From contig DHLV01000245.1 of the NCBI GenBank assembly GCA_002405445.1, positions 14,723-27,574 of the forward strand: a stretch of DNA of 12,852 bases. Direction: 5' to 3'. The stretch comes from Flammeovirgaceae bacterium UBA4659 (GTDB lineage: Bacteria; Bacteroidota; Bacteroidia; Cytophagales; Cyclobacteriaceae). The translations under genes were made by a program, and so were the position numbers. The notes under the pieces are model-generated. The model had not been told where the DNA came from, made no database searches, and saw only the letters and a list, made by a program, of their open reading frames with translations. Positions 1 to 7,739 of this stretch are shown one piece after another; positions within the stretch are counted from its first letter, which is position 1; the number at the start of each line of letters is the position of its first letter.

Positions 1-1489
1 GATCCATGAAATAGCGATCGTGCGAAACGAGCAACAGACAACCTGTAAATTTGTCCAAGAAGTCTTCCAAACCATTTAGGGTGTCGATGTCGAAATCATT
101 GGTCGGTTCGTCCAAAATCAAAAAGTTGGGATTGGTCACCAGTACCTTCAATAACTGTAATCTCTTCTTCTCACCGCCACTGAGCTTCTCCACAATGTTG
201 TATTGCTTCTCGGGCGGAAACAGAAAGTTATCTAAAAACTTAGAGGCCGAAATCTGCGAGCCATCCGACAAGGTGATAAACTCGGCAATATTTTTTACCT
301 CTTCTATCACCCGATTGGTGAGGTGAAGCGTCTGCACTTCTTGTGTGAAGTAGCCAATCTTGGTGGTTACACCTGGTATGATTTCACCCGAGGTGGGTTG
401 AATTTTGCCGGTCAGCAAATCCAAAAAGGTAGACTTTCCGATGCCATTTTTGCCCACAATCCCAATACGGTCTTTCTTCTTGAAGACGTACGAAAACCGG
501 TCCACCATCTTGCGTTCGCCATAGCTTTTGGATACCTGATGCAATTCCAAAATTTTACCTCCTTGGCGTGCCTCTTTGATGTCCAGTTCGAGCTTGTCTT
601 TCTTCAGGTTTTGGGTGGCTTTTTCCTGCAATTCGTAAAAGGCTTCAATCCGGTATTTGGCCTTGGTGCCGCGAGCTTTGGGTTGCTTGCGCATCCATTC
701 CAACTCTTTTTTCAATAGGTTCTTTGCCTTGGTCACTTCGGTCTTCAGCATCTCTTCGCGCTCTTGCTTCTTTTCCAAAAAGTAGGCATAGTTGCCGTTG
801 TACCTATAAAGTTTACCTCGATCAAGTTCTAAAATCGACTTTGACACGTTATCTAAGAAGTAGCGATCGTGTGTCACCATCAGTACCGTCATGTTCTGGC
901 CTCCCAAATAAGACTCCAACCATTCGATGGCCTCAAGGTCCAAATGGTTGGTAGGTTCATCCATGATGATGAGATCTGGCTCGGTCAACAGCATCTGTGC
1001 CAAAAAGATGCGCTTGCGCTGCCCACCCGAAAGCTGTCCAAACTTCTGGTCGAGGTCGGTGATGCCCAACCTGCCGGTAATCTCCTGCACTTTGGCATCG
1101 TAATCCCAGGCGTTGAGCTCCTCCATTTTTTCGAGCGCATGCTGCATACGGTCAGCACTCACTTCGGGGTGATGAAGACAGTCTTCATATTCGCGCACCG
1201 CTTGGGCGATTTTGTTCTTCTCGTCAAACAAAATTTCTTTGACAGACAGCGCATCATCAACATACGGTTGTTGGGTAAGGTACCCGAGTTTGATGCCTTC
1301 GCGCACGCTCACGACCCCGCCATCGGGGGTGAGTTGCCCGGTAAGAATTTTGAGAAGAGTAGATTTGCCTGTGCCGTTCTCGCCCACCAAAGCCACCTTT
1401 TCGCCCTGGCCAATGCCAAGCGTGATGTCTTTGAAGAGCCAGCGATCGTCAAACGACTTGGAAAGAGATTCTGCCGAAAGGTAATTCAC
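1..1489 (-). CDS. ABC-F family ATPase, Uup-like (3' end outside window)
   Basis: Soluble tandem-ATPase protein of the ABC-F family. Members lack membrane segments and generally act on ribosomes or, for Uup, in DNA/ribosome-linked processes. I translated the minus strand from a GTG at 1489. Domain 1 shows Walker A GENGTGKST (about residues 36-44), signature LSGGQ, Walker B with DEPTNHLD, and the H-loop THDRYF. A charged helical linker of about 100 residues follows. Domain 2 has GKNGIGKST, LSGGE, DEPTNDFDIDTL and the H-loop SHDRYF, after which the window ends. About 496 residues are visible; family members usually have 530-640, so only the C-terminal tail is missing. The DEPTNDFD form in domain 2 favours the Uup subfamily. 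GTG is chosen because Bacteroidota homologues begin with the same NYLS-type residues and no ATG lies just upstream. No damage is seen in the visible part. Confidence 0.95.
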   Translation of the reverse strand, partial: MNYLSAESLSKSFDDRWLFKDITLGIGQGEKVALVGENGTGKSTLLKILTGQLTPDGGVVSVREGIKLGYLTQQPYVDDALSVKEILFDEKNKIAQAVREYEDCLHHPEVSADRMQHALEKMEELNAWDYDAKVQEITGRLGITDLDQKFGQLSGGQRKRIFLAQMLLTEPDLIIMDEPTNHLDLEAIEWLESYLGGQNMTVLMVTHDRYFLDNVSKSILELDRGKLYRYNGNYAYFLEKKQEREEMLKTEVTKAKNLLKKELEWMRKQPKARGTKAKYRIEAFYELQEKATQNLKKDKLELDIKEARQGGKILELHQVSKSYGERKMVDRFSYVFKKKDRIGIVGKNGIGKSTFLDLLTGKIQPTSGEIIPGVTTKIGYFTQEVQTLHLTNRVIEEVKNIAEFITLSDGSQISASKFLDNFLFPPEKQYNIVEKLSGGEKKRLQLLKVLVTNPNFLILDEPTNDFDIDTLNGLEDFLDKFTGCLLLVSHDRYFMD

Positions 1490-1508
1490 GCCAATAAAAA
1501 TTAGGGCG

Positions 1509-1516
1509 CAAAGGTA
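1509..1516 (-). promoter_or_regulatory. Candidate Bacteroidota -7 box for the ABC-F gene
   Basis: The minus strand reads TACCTTTG, an exact match to the Bacteroidota housekeeping -7 consensus TAnnTTTG, ending 19 bases before the GTG start of the ABC-F gene. No convincing TTG/TTTG -33 box lies at the expected spacing, so the call rests on the -7 box and its position. Confidence 0.5.
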
Positions 1517-1547
1517 ATCTAACGAAGCAGTAATTTACTCAGAACTC

Positions 1548-1646
1548 TCAGGCATTTACATGTTGCTTCTTGTACGCGCACAAGGCACAAAGGCCAAGTT
1601 GGAAGGATACAATCGAAGCGATGGTTAAAAATAGCATAGCACTCAT
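1548..1646 (-). CDS. Possible 32-residue single-span membrane peptide
   Basis: A short ORF with ATG at 1646 and TGA at 1548-1550 lies about 60 bases upstream of the ABC-F gene on the same strand. Most of its length (residues about 4-25) is one uninterrupted hydrophobic stretch with two cysteines, followed by a basic end (YKKQ). This is the layout of a single-span membrane peptide with a positive cytoplasmic tail. There is no visible Shine-Dalgarno and no clear promoter. I do not recognise the family, and an ORF this short could occur by chance. Confidence 0.3.
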   Translation of the reverse strand: MSAMLFLTIASIVSFQLGLCALCAYKKQHVNA

Positions 1647-1942
1647 CGGTTTTGGTTTGTAAAATAAAGTTCAAAAAACATTTTAAAAAACCTAATTATC
1701 AACAGGTTATATTACTTCAGTTAAAGCTAATTCTACTGAAAATCAGGCTACTACAATACCACCAAAGCGAGGCTATTTGGGGGAAAAGCACTCTCAAACC
1801 GTTTTCACGAGCACCTCTCGCCCGGCTGCCGCACCACCTTTACACGGTCAGGATTAAAAAATAAACGCCCGCTGTCAGCAAAAAGTGAGTGCGTTCAACG
1901 CGGTTGCTTCCTCGCGAACGATTTGAATCATTACTTTTGAGC
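1647..1942. other. Intergenic region without a convincing gene
   Basis: This stretch separates the minus-strand genes on the left from the DUF3667 gene. The left half is AT-rich and featureless. At 1798-1848 there is a GC-richer patch where ACCGT (1798-1802) can pair with ACGGT (1844-1848), enclosing a CGAG/CTCG hairpin (1808-1820) and a CGG/CCG hairpin (1823-1831). I could not match it to a known riboswitch or small RNA. The open frame at 1652-1864 has no protein-like character. Confidence 0.4.
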
Positions 1943-2767
1943 ATGGTCGATCACAGTTCAGAAACACACACCTGCAAAAGCTGCGGCAACCATTTCATTG
2001 GCAACTATTGCAACCAGTGTGGCGAAAAGGTTTTACGGGCAGCTGACCGGTCATTCAAGGCCTTTTTGAGCAACCTGTTAATTGCCATCACCTTTGCCGA
2101 CAGCAAGGTGATACAAACATTGTGGTTGGTGCTGAAGAAACCGGGCTTTGTGTCATACGAGTTTAGCAACGGCAGGCGGGTGAACTATATCAAACCTATT
2201 TCTTTGTTTTTTGTGCTGAACTTAATTTACTTTTTATTCCCGGTGATCCAGCTATTCAATGCATCTTTCAACACACAACTCATCTCCCCTTTGGGAGGCT
2301 TGTATAAGGCAGTGGTCGCTCATAAAATGGTTGACCTGCACATGGACATTACCTCTTTCGGTCTGGTTTATAACCTGAAAACGACTTCGCTTGCCAAACT
2401 GATGGTGATGGTTTTTGTTGTGATCAGTTCACTGCCCCTCAACCTGCTGTATCTGAGAAAGAACCGCTACTTTACCGACCATGTAGGCTATGCCGTGGAG
2501 TTGGCTTGTTTCAACCTGTTTGTCAATGCGATTCTATTATCAGTTGTGGCCGCCTTTACCGGGCTAGGTAAGTACCTGGATGAAGTTGTGCTCACGGGTA
2601 TCTTCATCGCCACCAATTTGTATTTTGTTGTCCGCTCCAGCCATCAATTTTATGGTGAAAAAAGCTGGCGACTTGTAACCAAATCAATCGTGATGATCGT
2701 ATTTCTCAAAGTATCGCTTGAAATTTACCGGTCGATATTGTTCTTCGTTACAATTGTCTCGCTGTGA
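1943..2767 (+). CDS. DUF3667-type zinc-ribbon membrane protein
   Basis: A 274-residue protein of unknown function. The N-terminus carries a four-cysteine zinc ribbon: CKSC (C11, C14) then CNQC (C23, C26) followed by GEK, the typical opening of the Bacteroidota family DUF3667. A basic stretch and the segment RRVNYIKPISLFF lead into about four or five hydrophobic segments spread over the rest of the protein, the last at the extreme C-terminus. It should sit in the inner membrane with the ribbon in the cytoplasm. The frame is open upstream to a GTG at 1889, but the ATG at 1943 places the ribbon at the usual distance from the start. It stands alone on this strand and converges with the OmpA-family gene. 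Family assignment rests on motif recognition; no function is inferred. Confidence 0.82.
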   Translation: MVDHSSETHTCKSCGNHFIGNYCNQCGEKVLRAADRSFKAFLSNLLIAITFADSKVIQTLWLVLKKPGFVSYEFSNGRRVNYIKPISLFFVLNLIYFLFPVIQLFNASFNTQLISPLGGLYKAVVAHKMVDLHMDITSFGLVYNLKTTSLAKLMVMVFVVISSLPLNLLYLRKNRYFTDHVGYAVELACFNLFVNAILLSVVAAFTGLGKYLDEVVLTGIFIATNLYFVVRSSHQFYGEKSWRLVTKSIVMIVFLKVSLEIYRSILFFVTIVSL

Positions 2768-2904
2768 TGAAAAGAAGTTGAACGGAGTATTTTTTGACCA
2801 GCTTCTATGCGCACAAGCATCCATCCGAAGTTCCCGGGGTTACGGCATCGGGTAATCCAATCAGCGCGGCCAAGGCTTCAGCTGCATACGGTTTGTGCAG
2901 ACAA
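2768..2904. other. Convergent intergenic spacer
   Basis: The spacer lies between the stops of two convergent genes. It holds an imperfect 8-bp stem (AGAAGTTG against CAGCTTCT) with an 18-base loop, but no T-tract follows, so I do not call a terminator. No gene was found on either strand. Confidence 0.4.
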
Positions 2905-4476
2905 TCAATTTCTGGTGATCAAAAACTCCACACGCCTGTTCATTCTGCGTGCTTCTTCCGAATCATCGGTGGCAATGGGTCGCGTGCCGCCAAACCCTTT
3001 GCCCTTTACCCTGCGTGCAGCAATCCCCTTGCTCACCAAATACGATTTGATCTTATCTACGCGCTGCTGCGAAAGCAGCAAATTCTTTTTTGCATCACCA
3101 CGGTTGTCGGTGTGGCCTTCGAGTTCAATCTCAACCTTGGCGTTTGTTTTCAAAAAATCCACAACAGCATCCAACTCGGCATAACTTTCTTCGAGCAGCG
3201 TGGTGGTTCCCATGTAAAACAACACACTCTTTAGATTCACCAGCGTACCGACATCAATCGGCTGCAATGAAAAATTCAACTCCAACGCTTGAAGGTGCAA
3301 CGTCCTCAAGTCCAGGCGCTCCAACGCATTGACAAAACCCTGGCGCTCAACGTCTATATTGTAGACTTTGGTGGAGGGAATCACGATACGATACTGGCCA
3401 TTTGCTTTTGCAACAATCGAAAAGGAAGAATCTGACTTAAACCTGATCGAAGCAGGAATGCCTGCATTGGTTTTTGAATGGCTGACCTTGCCAAACAAAA
3501 TGATAGCGTTGGTGGTTTTGTTTTCATATACTTTTTCGCGGATTTTCAGCAGGGTATCTAATTGTGGCTTTGGAACAAAAACCGTATCGGCCAGCACCTT
3601 GATGACACCATAGCGGTTGCTGTCATGCGTGGAAGTAAAAAGCGAGTAACCAACGTCAGTAAACCTCCGAAAATACAATTCGCGTGATTCGGTATTTACC
3701 ATTGTACCCACTGATATAGGTGCAGACCAATGCTCCCATGTTTCGTCCAAACGTTGACATAAAAAAACATCAAAACTGCCCGCGCCATTCAAACCATTAC
3801 TTGAAAAATAGAGCGTGTATCCGTCATCGCTGATTGAAGGTGTCCATTCCTGAAATGGAGTGTTGATGTTTTTGCCCAGGTTTAACGGCTCAGACCATCG
3901 GTTGTCGTTTTTGAACGATACATAGATGTCCTCTCCCCCTAAGGTGCCGTACGATTCGGCCGAAAAGACGAAAATGTTTCCTTCTCGGTTAACATAGCCA
4001 CTGCCATGCTGCGATCGGTTGAGGAAATACGGAATGGTAATATTTTCCGGTGCAGACCACCCGGTACCTCGTTGCTGCGAAGTTGAAATACCCTGTGTGG
4101 TTACAGTACCGTTGGCGTAGTGGCCCCACAGGTACATGTCGCCACCATTCGAAAAACCCAGCACGGCATTGTAGTTTTCATTGTTGACCACGGTGCCCCC
4201 ATGAATGGGCGCCTGCCAACGGCCATTCAGAAATAGCGACACCCAAATATCGCCCGGGTCTTTTACACCGCCTATGTTTTGTGGGTGGTTGGCAATGGTG
4301 AGGTAAAGAACCCTGCCATCCAAACTCAATACCGGATTTTGTTCATCATAGCGAGAATTCACATTGAGCAGTGAAGGCGTTTGGCTCCGTACCTCACCCA
4401 ATCCTGCGGAAACGATGATACACACAACCGCTAACCTCACCCGAAAAAAAATACGCTGCGCAGAGTAATCATTCAT
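2905..4476 (-). CDS. Exported PD40-repeat protein with C-terminal OmpA domain
   Basis: A 523-residue envelope protein. It begins with a signal peptide (basic residues, hydrophobic core, probable cleavage after ...GEVRSQ near residue 32). Residues about 40-290 hold PD40/TolB-like beta-propeller repeats, with motifs such as NPVLSLDGRVLYL, VNREGNIFVFSA and TPSISDDGYTLYFSS. Residues about 330-390 resemble a carboxypeptidase-regulatory-like beta domain. The last 105 or so residues form an OmpA-type peptidoglycan-binding domain with GHTDNRG and the closing NRRVEF motif; the expected Asp and Arg ligand residues are present. This architecture is common in Bacteroidota and is thought to anchor an outer-membrane complex to the wall. 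ATG at 4476 is preferred over an in-frame TTG at 4497 because it gives a normal signal peptide. It starts 25 bases after the glycosylase stop, so co-transcription is likely. Confidence 0.9.
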   Translation of the reverse strand: MNDYSAQRIFFRVRLAVVCIIVSAGLGEVRSQTPSLLNVNSRYDEQNPVLSLDGRVLYLTIANHPQNIGGVKDPGDIWVSLFLNGRWQAPIHGGTVVNNENYNAVLGFSNGGDMYLWGHYANGTVTTQGISTSQQRGTGWSAPENITIPYFLNRSQHGSGYVNREGNIFVFSAESYGTLGGEDIYVSFKNDNRWSEPLNLGKNINTPFQEWTPSISDDGYTLYFSSNGLNGAGSFDVFLCQRLDETWEHWSAPISVGTMVNTESRELYFRRFTDVGYSLFTSTHDSNRYGVIKVLADTVFVPKPQLDTLLKIREKVYENKTTNAIILFGKVSHSKTNAGIPASIRFKSDSSFSIVAKANGQYRIVIPSTKVYNIDVERQGFVNALERLDLRTLHLQALELNFSLQPIDVGTLVNLKSVLFYMGTTTLLEESYAELDAVVDFLKTNAKVEIELEGHTDNRGDAKKNLLLSQQRVDKIKSYLVSKGIAARRVKGKGFGGTRPIATDDSEEARRMNRRVEFLITRN

Positions 4477-4501
4477 ACAATTTTTTTTTGAGAACAAACC
4501 G

Positions 4502-5086
4502 TTATTTGCTCACCCACTCACTTCCCTTTAAAGAAAAGCGCCAGGGCAACCGGGCATCATCGCCAGCATAATCGATCCCAATACGAGTTGAGTCTGCAAT
4601 GCCGGCACGTGGCACCTGCACGTTTCGGTCTTCGATCCAGATTTCATTACCCTGTAAACTTAATCCATTGTGGTTTTGTCCGATACCCATCGCCCTCGTG
4701 AGTTTACCGGGCCCGCTGGTGATCTTCTTCACACTCGAAGCCCTCGTGCGGCCGATCATCACATCCTGCCCCTCCAAAGGTCTCAGCGCACGTATCAATA
4801 CTGCGTCTGCTTTCCACCTCTGATTGGTGACCACATTGACCATTTGGTGGATTCCGTAACACAAATAAACGTAAGCAACACCACCGGGCTCAAACATCAC
4901 TTTGTTGCGGCCGGTAAGGCCGCGGTACGCATGGCATCCTCTTTCTTTATACGAATACGCTTCAGTTTCCACAATCACACCGCTTGTTAACAATCCGTTA
5001 ACACTGGTTACCAACACTTTACCAATTAATTCTTTGGCTATCTGAACCACATTTTGCCGTTGGTAAAACGATTGCGCCAGTTTCAC
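4502..5086 (-). CDS. mpg: 3-methyladenine DNA glycosylase (AAG/MPG family)
   Basis: Base-excision-repair enzyme that removes alkylated purines such as 3-methyladenine from DNA by hydrolysing the N-glycosidic bond. The 194-residue product has the full AAG fold length. The opening SFYQR...IAKELIGKVL is standard for the family. VETEAY (residues 39-44) supplies the catalytic glutamate (E42, equivalent to human E125) and the intercalating tyrosine (Y44). H52 matches the conserved active-site histidine, and YVYLCYG...MVNVVT carries the conserved asparagine (N84). SGPGKLTRAMGI is another family signature. GTG at 5086 is preferred because it gives the usual short N-terminus before SFY; an upstream TTG at 5122 would add 12 residues and overlap the divergent promoter. 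It is probably transcribed with the downstream OmpA gene, whose function looks unrelated. Confidence 0.93.
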   Translation of the reverse strand: MKLAQSFYQRQNVVQIAKELIGKVLVTSVNGLLTSGVIVETEAYSYKERGCHAYRGLTGRNKVMFEPGGVAYVYLCYGIHQMVNVVTNQRWKADAVLIRALRPLEGQDVMIGRTRASSVKKITSGPGKLTRAMGIGQNHNGLSLQGNEIWIEDRNVQVPRAGIADSTRIGIDYAGDDARLPWRFSLKGSEWVSK

Positions 5087-5141
5087 TTTTGATAAACGAA
5101 TTCTTCTAAATTTGCGCCTCAAATTAACCAGACAAATTCAT
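5087..5141. promoter_or_regulatory. Divergent promoter region, glycosylase / DUF2911
   Basis: Only 55 bases separate the two divergent starts. On the plus strand TAAATTTG (5107-5114) is an exact TAnnTTTG -7 box, 27 bases before the ATG at 5142. TTTTG at 5087-5091 is a candidate -33 element, but its 15-base spacing is shorter than usual. On the minus strand a one-mismatch box, TTAATTTG, lies at about 5118-5125. The two boxes sit almost on top of each other, so the two promoters may compete. Confidence 0.45.
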
Positions 5142-5990
5142 ATGAAAAACATTTTAGCGATTGCTTTGCTGGTGGTTGCCGTTGCCGCGCAGGCACAAGT
5201 GCAAACACCCCAACCTAGCCCCGCAGCTTCAGTTTCCACAAATGTGGGATTGACCGACATCAAAATTGATTACTCCCGCCCCAGCGCAAAAGGCAGAAAG
5301 ATTTTTGGTACAGATGCTAACGTAGTGGTGCCATTTGGCGCCATTTGGAGAACGGGTGCCAATAACGGAACTAAAATTACTTTTAGCGACAACGTAACGG
5401 TTGAAGGCATCGCAGTGCCCAAGGGTGAGTATTTGATTTTCTCATGGCCTGGCGCAACCGAATGGACAGTATCATTGTACAAAGACATTAAGCTTGGTGG
5501 CAACACGGGCGGATACGACAAAACGCAAGAAGCAGCCAACTTTAAAGTAAAAAGCGAGAAGCTGACTGAACGCGTGGAAACACTCACGTTTGAAATTGGT
5601 GACATTGCTGCCGATAGCAAATCAGCCAAAATTCAAATGGCCTGGGAAAACACTTCAGTGAAGTTCACCGTAGGTGTAGATTATGACGCAAAAGTGATGA
5701 AGTCAATTGAGGCAAGCACGAAAGTAAACCCCAACAACTACTTTCAGGCTGCCGTGTATTATCTTGAAAACGGCAAAGACATGAAGCAGGCCAACGAGTG
5801 GATCAACAAAGCTGTAGAGGCAAATCCCACTGCGTTTTGGATGTTGTACCAAAAGGCGCGCATCCAAGCTAAGTTAGGCGACAAAGCTGGCGCAATGGCT
5901 ACCTCTAAAGCATCTTGGGAAGAAGCGAAAAAAGCTAACAACCGTGATTATCAAATGATGAATGAGGAGCTTCAAAAAGGTTTGAAGTAA
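5142..5990 (+). CDS. Exported DUF2911 family protein with C-terminal TPR-like helices
   Basis: A 282-residue exported protein. It has a clean signal peptide (MKNILAIALL..., cleavage after AQA near residue 18). Residues about 25-175 are a DUF2911 domain, recognisable by IDYSRPSAKGRKIFG, VPFGAIWRTGANN, the KGEYLIFSWPG turn and WTVSLYKD. After that, residues about 190-280 are helical and TPR-like, with repeats such as NYFQAAVYYLENGKDMKQAN and AFWMLYQKARIQAKLGDKAG. DUF2911 proteins are common periplasmic proteins in Bacteroidota and have no assigned reaction, so I give none. ATG at 5142 is chosen because it begins the signal peptide; an in-frame TTG at 5112 lies inside the -7 box and cannot be the start of that transcript. 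It is a single gene ending at a strong terminator. Confidence 0.9.
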   Translation: MKNILAIALLVVAVAAQAQVQTPQPSPAASVSTNVGLTDIKIDYSRPSAKGRKIFGTDANVVVPFGAIWRTGANNGTKITFSDNVTVEGIAVPKGEYLIFSWPGATEWTVSLYKDIKLGGNTGGYDKTQEAANFKVKSEKLTERVETLTFEIGDIAADSKSAKIQMAWENTSVKFTVGVDYDAKVMKSIEASTKVNPNNYFQAAVYYLENGKDMKQANEWINKAVEANPTAFWMLYQKARIQAKLGDKAGAMATSKASWEEAKKANNRDYQMMNEELQKGLK

Positions 5991-6011
5991 TCGTCAATTC
6001 ATTGCATCTCG

Positions 6012-6040
6012 AAAAGGCAGGGTTTATGACTCTGCCTTTT
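6012..6040. terminator. Bidirectional Rho-independent terminator
   Basis: AAAAGGCAG (6012-6020) pairs with CTGCCTTTT (6032-6040) across an 11-base loop. The stem is 9 bp, the plus strand continues TTTATT and the minus strand has TTTTC. It can end the DUF2911 transcript and, read the other way, the symporter transcript. The stop codon of the symporter gene (6024-6026) lies in the loop, so one stem arm encodes its last residues. Confidence 0.85.
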
Positions 6041-7736
6041 TTATTGACGTAGTTTTTGAAAAAGATTGGAATATTACCGCCAGCACTAATACAACAACAC
6101 ACCCAATAATATTATAATACAAAAACGCAATCTGCTCATAAAACAAAAAGTAGCAAGCAAGTACTACGCTTTCTCCTATCAATGCTGCGATGAACACCGC
6201 ATTGCTTCCCACTTTCTTCAGGTAAAACGCCACCAGAAAAATGCCGAGTATCGTTCCATAAAAAAGTGAACCAACAATATTTACGTACTGAATTAAATTT
6301 TCAGCAAAATTGGCAAGGGCGGCAAACACCATCGCAATCACAGCCCACAAAATGGTAAAGAAACGCGATGCTTTTAAATAATGGCTTTCGCTCCCATCAG
6401 ACTTTACTGATCGTTTGTAAATATCAACAGTGGTGGTTGATGCCAATGCATTCAATTCAGAAGCCATGCTCGACATCGCGGCAGAGAACATCACCGCCAA
6501 CAGTAAGCCAATCAATCCATGGGGCAAGTAGTTCAATACAAAATTGAGAAAGATGTAATCTCTGTCTTGTGTTTTGGCTAGCGGCACAGCCTCTGCAATG
6601 GTTGCCTTCACTTCTTTGCGAATGGCTATTTCCTCGTCTTGCAGCGCCTGATAGTTCGCTTTTGACTTTGTCTTTAACGCTTCATCATCGGCCTGAATTC
6701 CCTTCAGCAACCCATCTGCGGCTTCGCGTTTCTTTGCATATACGTGCGCATACTGCTGTTCCAGCAACCGAATCGAATCCGCTTGAGCAGTTTGCATCGC
6801 CTGGTTTTTGAGCGTGGCATTGTGAAAAACGGGTGGCTGCACAAACAAGTAGAACACAAATACTAACACGCCAATAAAAAGAATAATGAACTGCATCGGG
6901 ATCTTAAGCAAGCCATTAAAAATCAAACCCATTCGGCTTTCGCGGATCGACTTCCCACCCAGGTAACGTCCTACTTGCGATTGGTCGGTGCCGAAATATG
7001 ACAAAAACAAAAAGGTAGAAGCAATCAGCCCCGACCAGATATTGAAGCGGTCGTTCCAACTAAAATTTGTGGTCACAATGTTCAGCTTGCCCAACTCTCC
7101 CGCCAATTGAATCGTATTCCCAAACGAAACATGATCGGGTAATAACCGGTAAGCAATCACTCCAGCCAGCAACATCCCGCCCATGATGACGGTCATCTGT
7201 TGGCGCTGTGTCAAACTCACCGCCTTTGTCCCACCTGATACGGTGTAGACAATCACCAAAATACCGATCAAAAAAGTGGTGATGAAAATGTTCCAACCCA
7301 AAATAGTTGATAGAACCAAAGCGGGTGCAAACAAAGTGATACCTGCGGATAACCCGCGCAAAATCAAAAACAAAATAGCCGCAAGCGTTCGTGTTTTTAA
7401 ATCGAAACGCGTTTCCAAATATTCGTAGGCGGTGTAGACTTTCAATCGATAGTAAATGGGCACCATCGTTACGGATATGATGACCATTGCAAGTGGCAAC
7501 CCAAAATAGAATTGAATGAAGCGCATGCCATCTTCGATAGCCTGGCCGGGCGTAGACAGAAAGGTGATGGCACTGGCCTGTGTGGCCATGATCGAAACCC
7601 CGATCATCCACCACTTCATGGTATTGTCTCCTTTCAGATAGCCATCGATGTTCTGAGCACCGCGCGTTTTCCAAGTTCCGTAAAGAACTATGGCGAGTAT
7701 GGTACCAAACAATATGAACCAATCGAGGTAATTCAA
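6024..7736 (-). CDS. Sodium:solute symporter (SSS family)
   Basis: A 570-residue inner-membrane Na+-coupled transporter. It shows the many hydrophobic segments expected of the LeuT-fold SSS family, with family motifs at the expected order: YLETRFD (106-112), SGGTKAVSLTQRQQ (167-180), GTDQSQVGRYL (249-259), PHGLIGLLLAVMFSAAMSSMASELNALAS (405-433) and TTTVDIYKR (434-442). The Ser/Thr around 433-434 match the conserved Na+ site region. Residues 301-392 are a long charged, mostly helical insert between two membrane segments, larger than the loop there in most SSS members. The start is TTG at 7736, since no ATG lies upstream in frame and NYLDWFILFGT is the normal beginning. It is the last gene of the cluster and its stop lies in a terminator. 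The substrate cannot be read from sequence; context suggests a product of the LmbE-family protein. Confidence 0.93.
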   Translation of the reverse strand: MNYLDWFILFGTILAIVLYGTWKTRGAQNIDGYLKGDNTMKWWMIGVSIMATQASAITFLSTPGQAIEDGMRFIQFYFGLPLAMVIISVTMVPIYYRLKVYTAYEYLETRFDLKTRTLAAILFLILRGLSAGITLFAPALVLSTILGWNIFITTFLIGILVIVYTVSGGTKAVSLTQRQQMTVIMGGMLLAGVIAYRLLPDHVSFGNTIQLAGELGKLNIVTTNFSWNDRFNIWSGLIASTFLFLSYFGTDQSQVGRYLGGKSIRESRMGLIFNGLLKIPMQFIILFIGVLVFVFYLFVQPPVFHNATLKNQAMQTAQADSIRLLEQQYAHVYAKKREAADGLLKGIQADDEALKTKSKANYQALQDEEIAIRKEVKATIAEAVPLAKTQDRDYIFLNFVLNYLPHGLIGLLLAVMFSAAMSSMASELNALASTTTVDIYKRSVKSDGSESHYLKASRFFTILWAVIAMVFAALANFAENLIQYVNIVGSLFYGTILGIFLVAFYLKKVGSNAVFIAALIGESVVLACYFLFYEQIAFLYYNIIGCVVVLVLAVIFQSFSKTTSIKKAES

Positions 7737-7739
7737 AAA

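Noticed and set aside
869..1504. Long plus-strand frame opposite the ABC-F gene
   Set aside because: The minus strand encodes all ABC-F motifs in one frame across the region, so this is an antisense shadow.
1741..1860. Possible riboswitch or SRP/RNase P RNA upstream of DUF3667
   Set aside because: I compared the patch with remembered cobalamin, TPP, SAM and SRP RNA core motifs on both strands. GGTCAGGA resembles part of the cobalamin consensus, but the remaining boxes are missing.
1652..1864. Open frame of 70 codons on the plus strand
   Set aside because: It lacks a good start, has no recognisable domain, and spans an AT-rich stretch and the foldable patch.
1932..1939. Exact TAnnTTTG match (TACTTTTG) just before the DUF3667 start
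   Set aside because: It ends 3 bases before the ATG, which would place transcription start at or after the start codon. A leaderless mRNA is possible, but a chance match in AT-rich sequence is as likely, and no well-spaced -33 box was seen.
2774..2815. Stem AGAAGTTG/CAGCTTCT after the DUF3667 gene as a terminator
   Set aside because: The loop is 18 bases, one pair is a wobble, and no T-tract follows the stem.
4480..4497. Run of nine A's before the OmpA gene as a programmed slippage site
   Set aside because: It lies upstream of the best start (ATG at 4476) and only matters if the in-frame TTG at 4497 is used, which would spoil a normal signal peptide.
7060..7722. 220-codon minus-strand frame overlapping the symporter
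   Set aside because: It lies in another frame of the clearly recognised symporter, is rich in His/Arg/Cys, and has no family motif.
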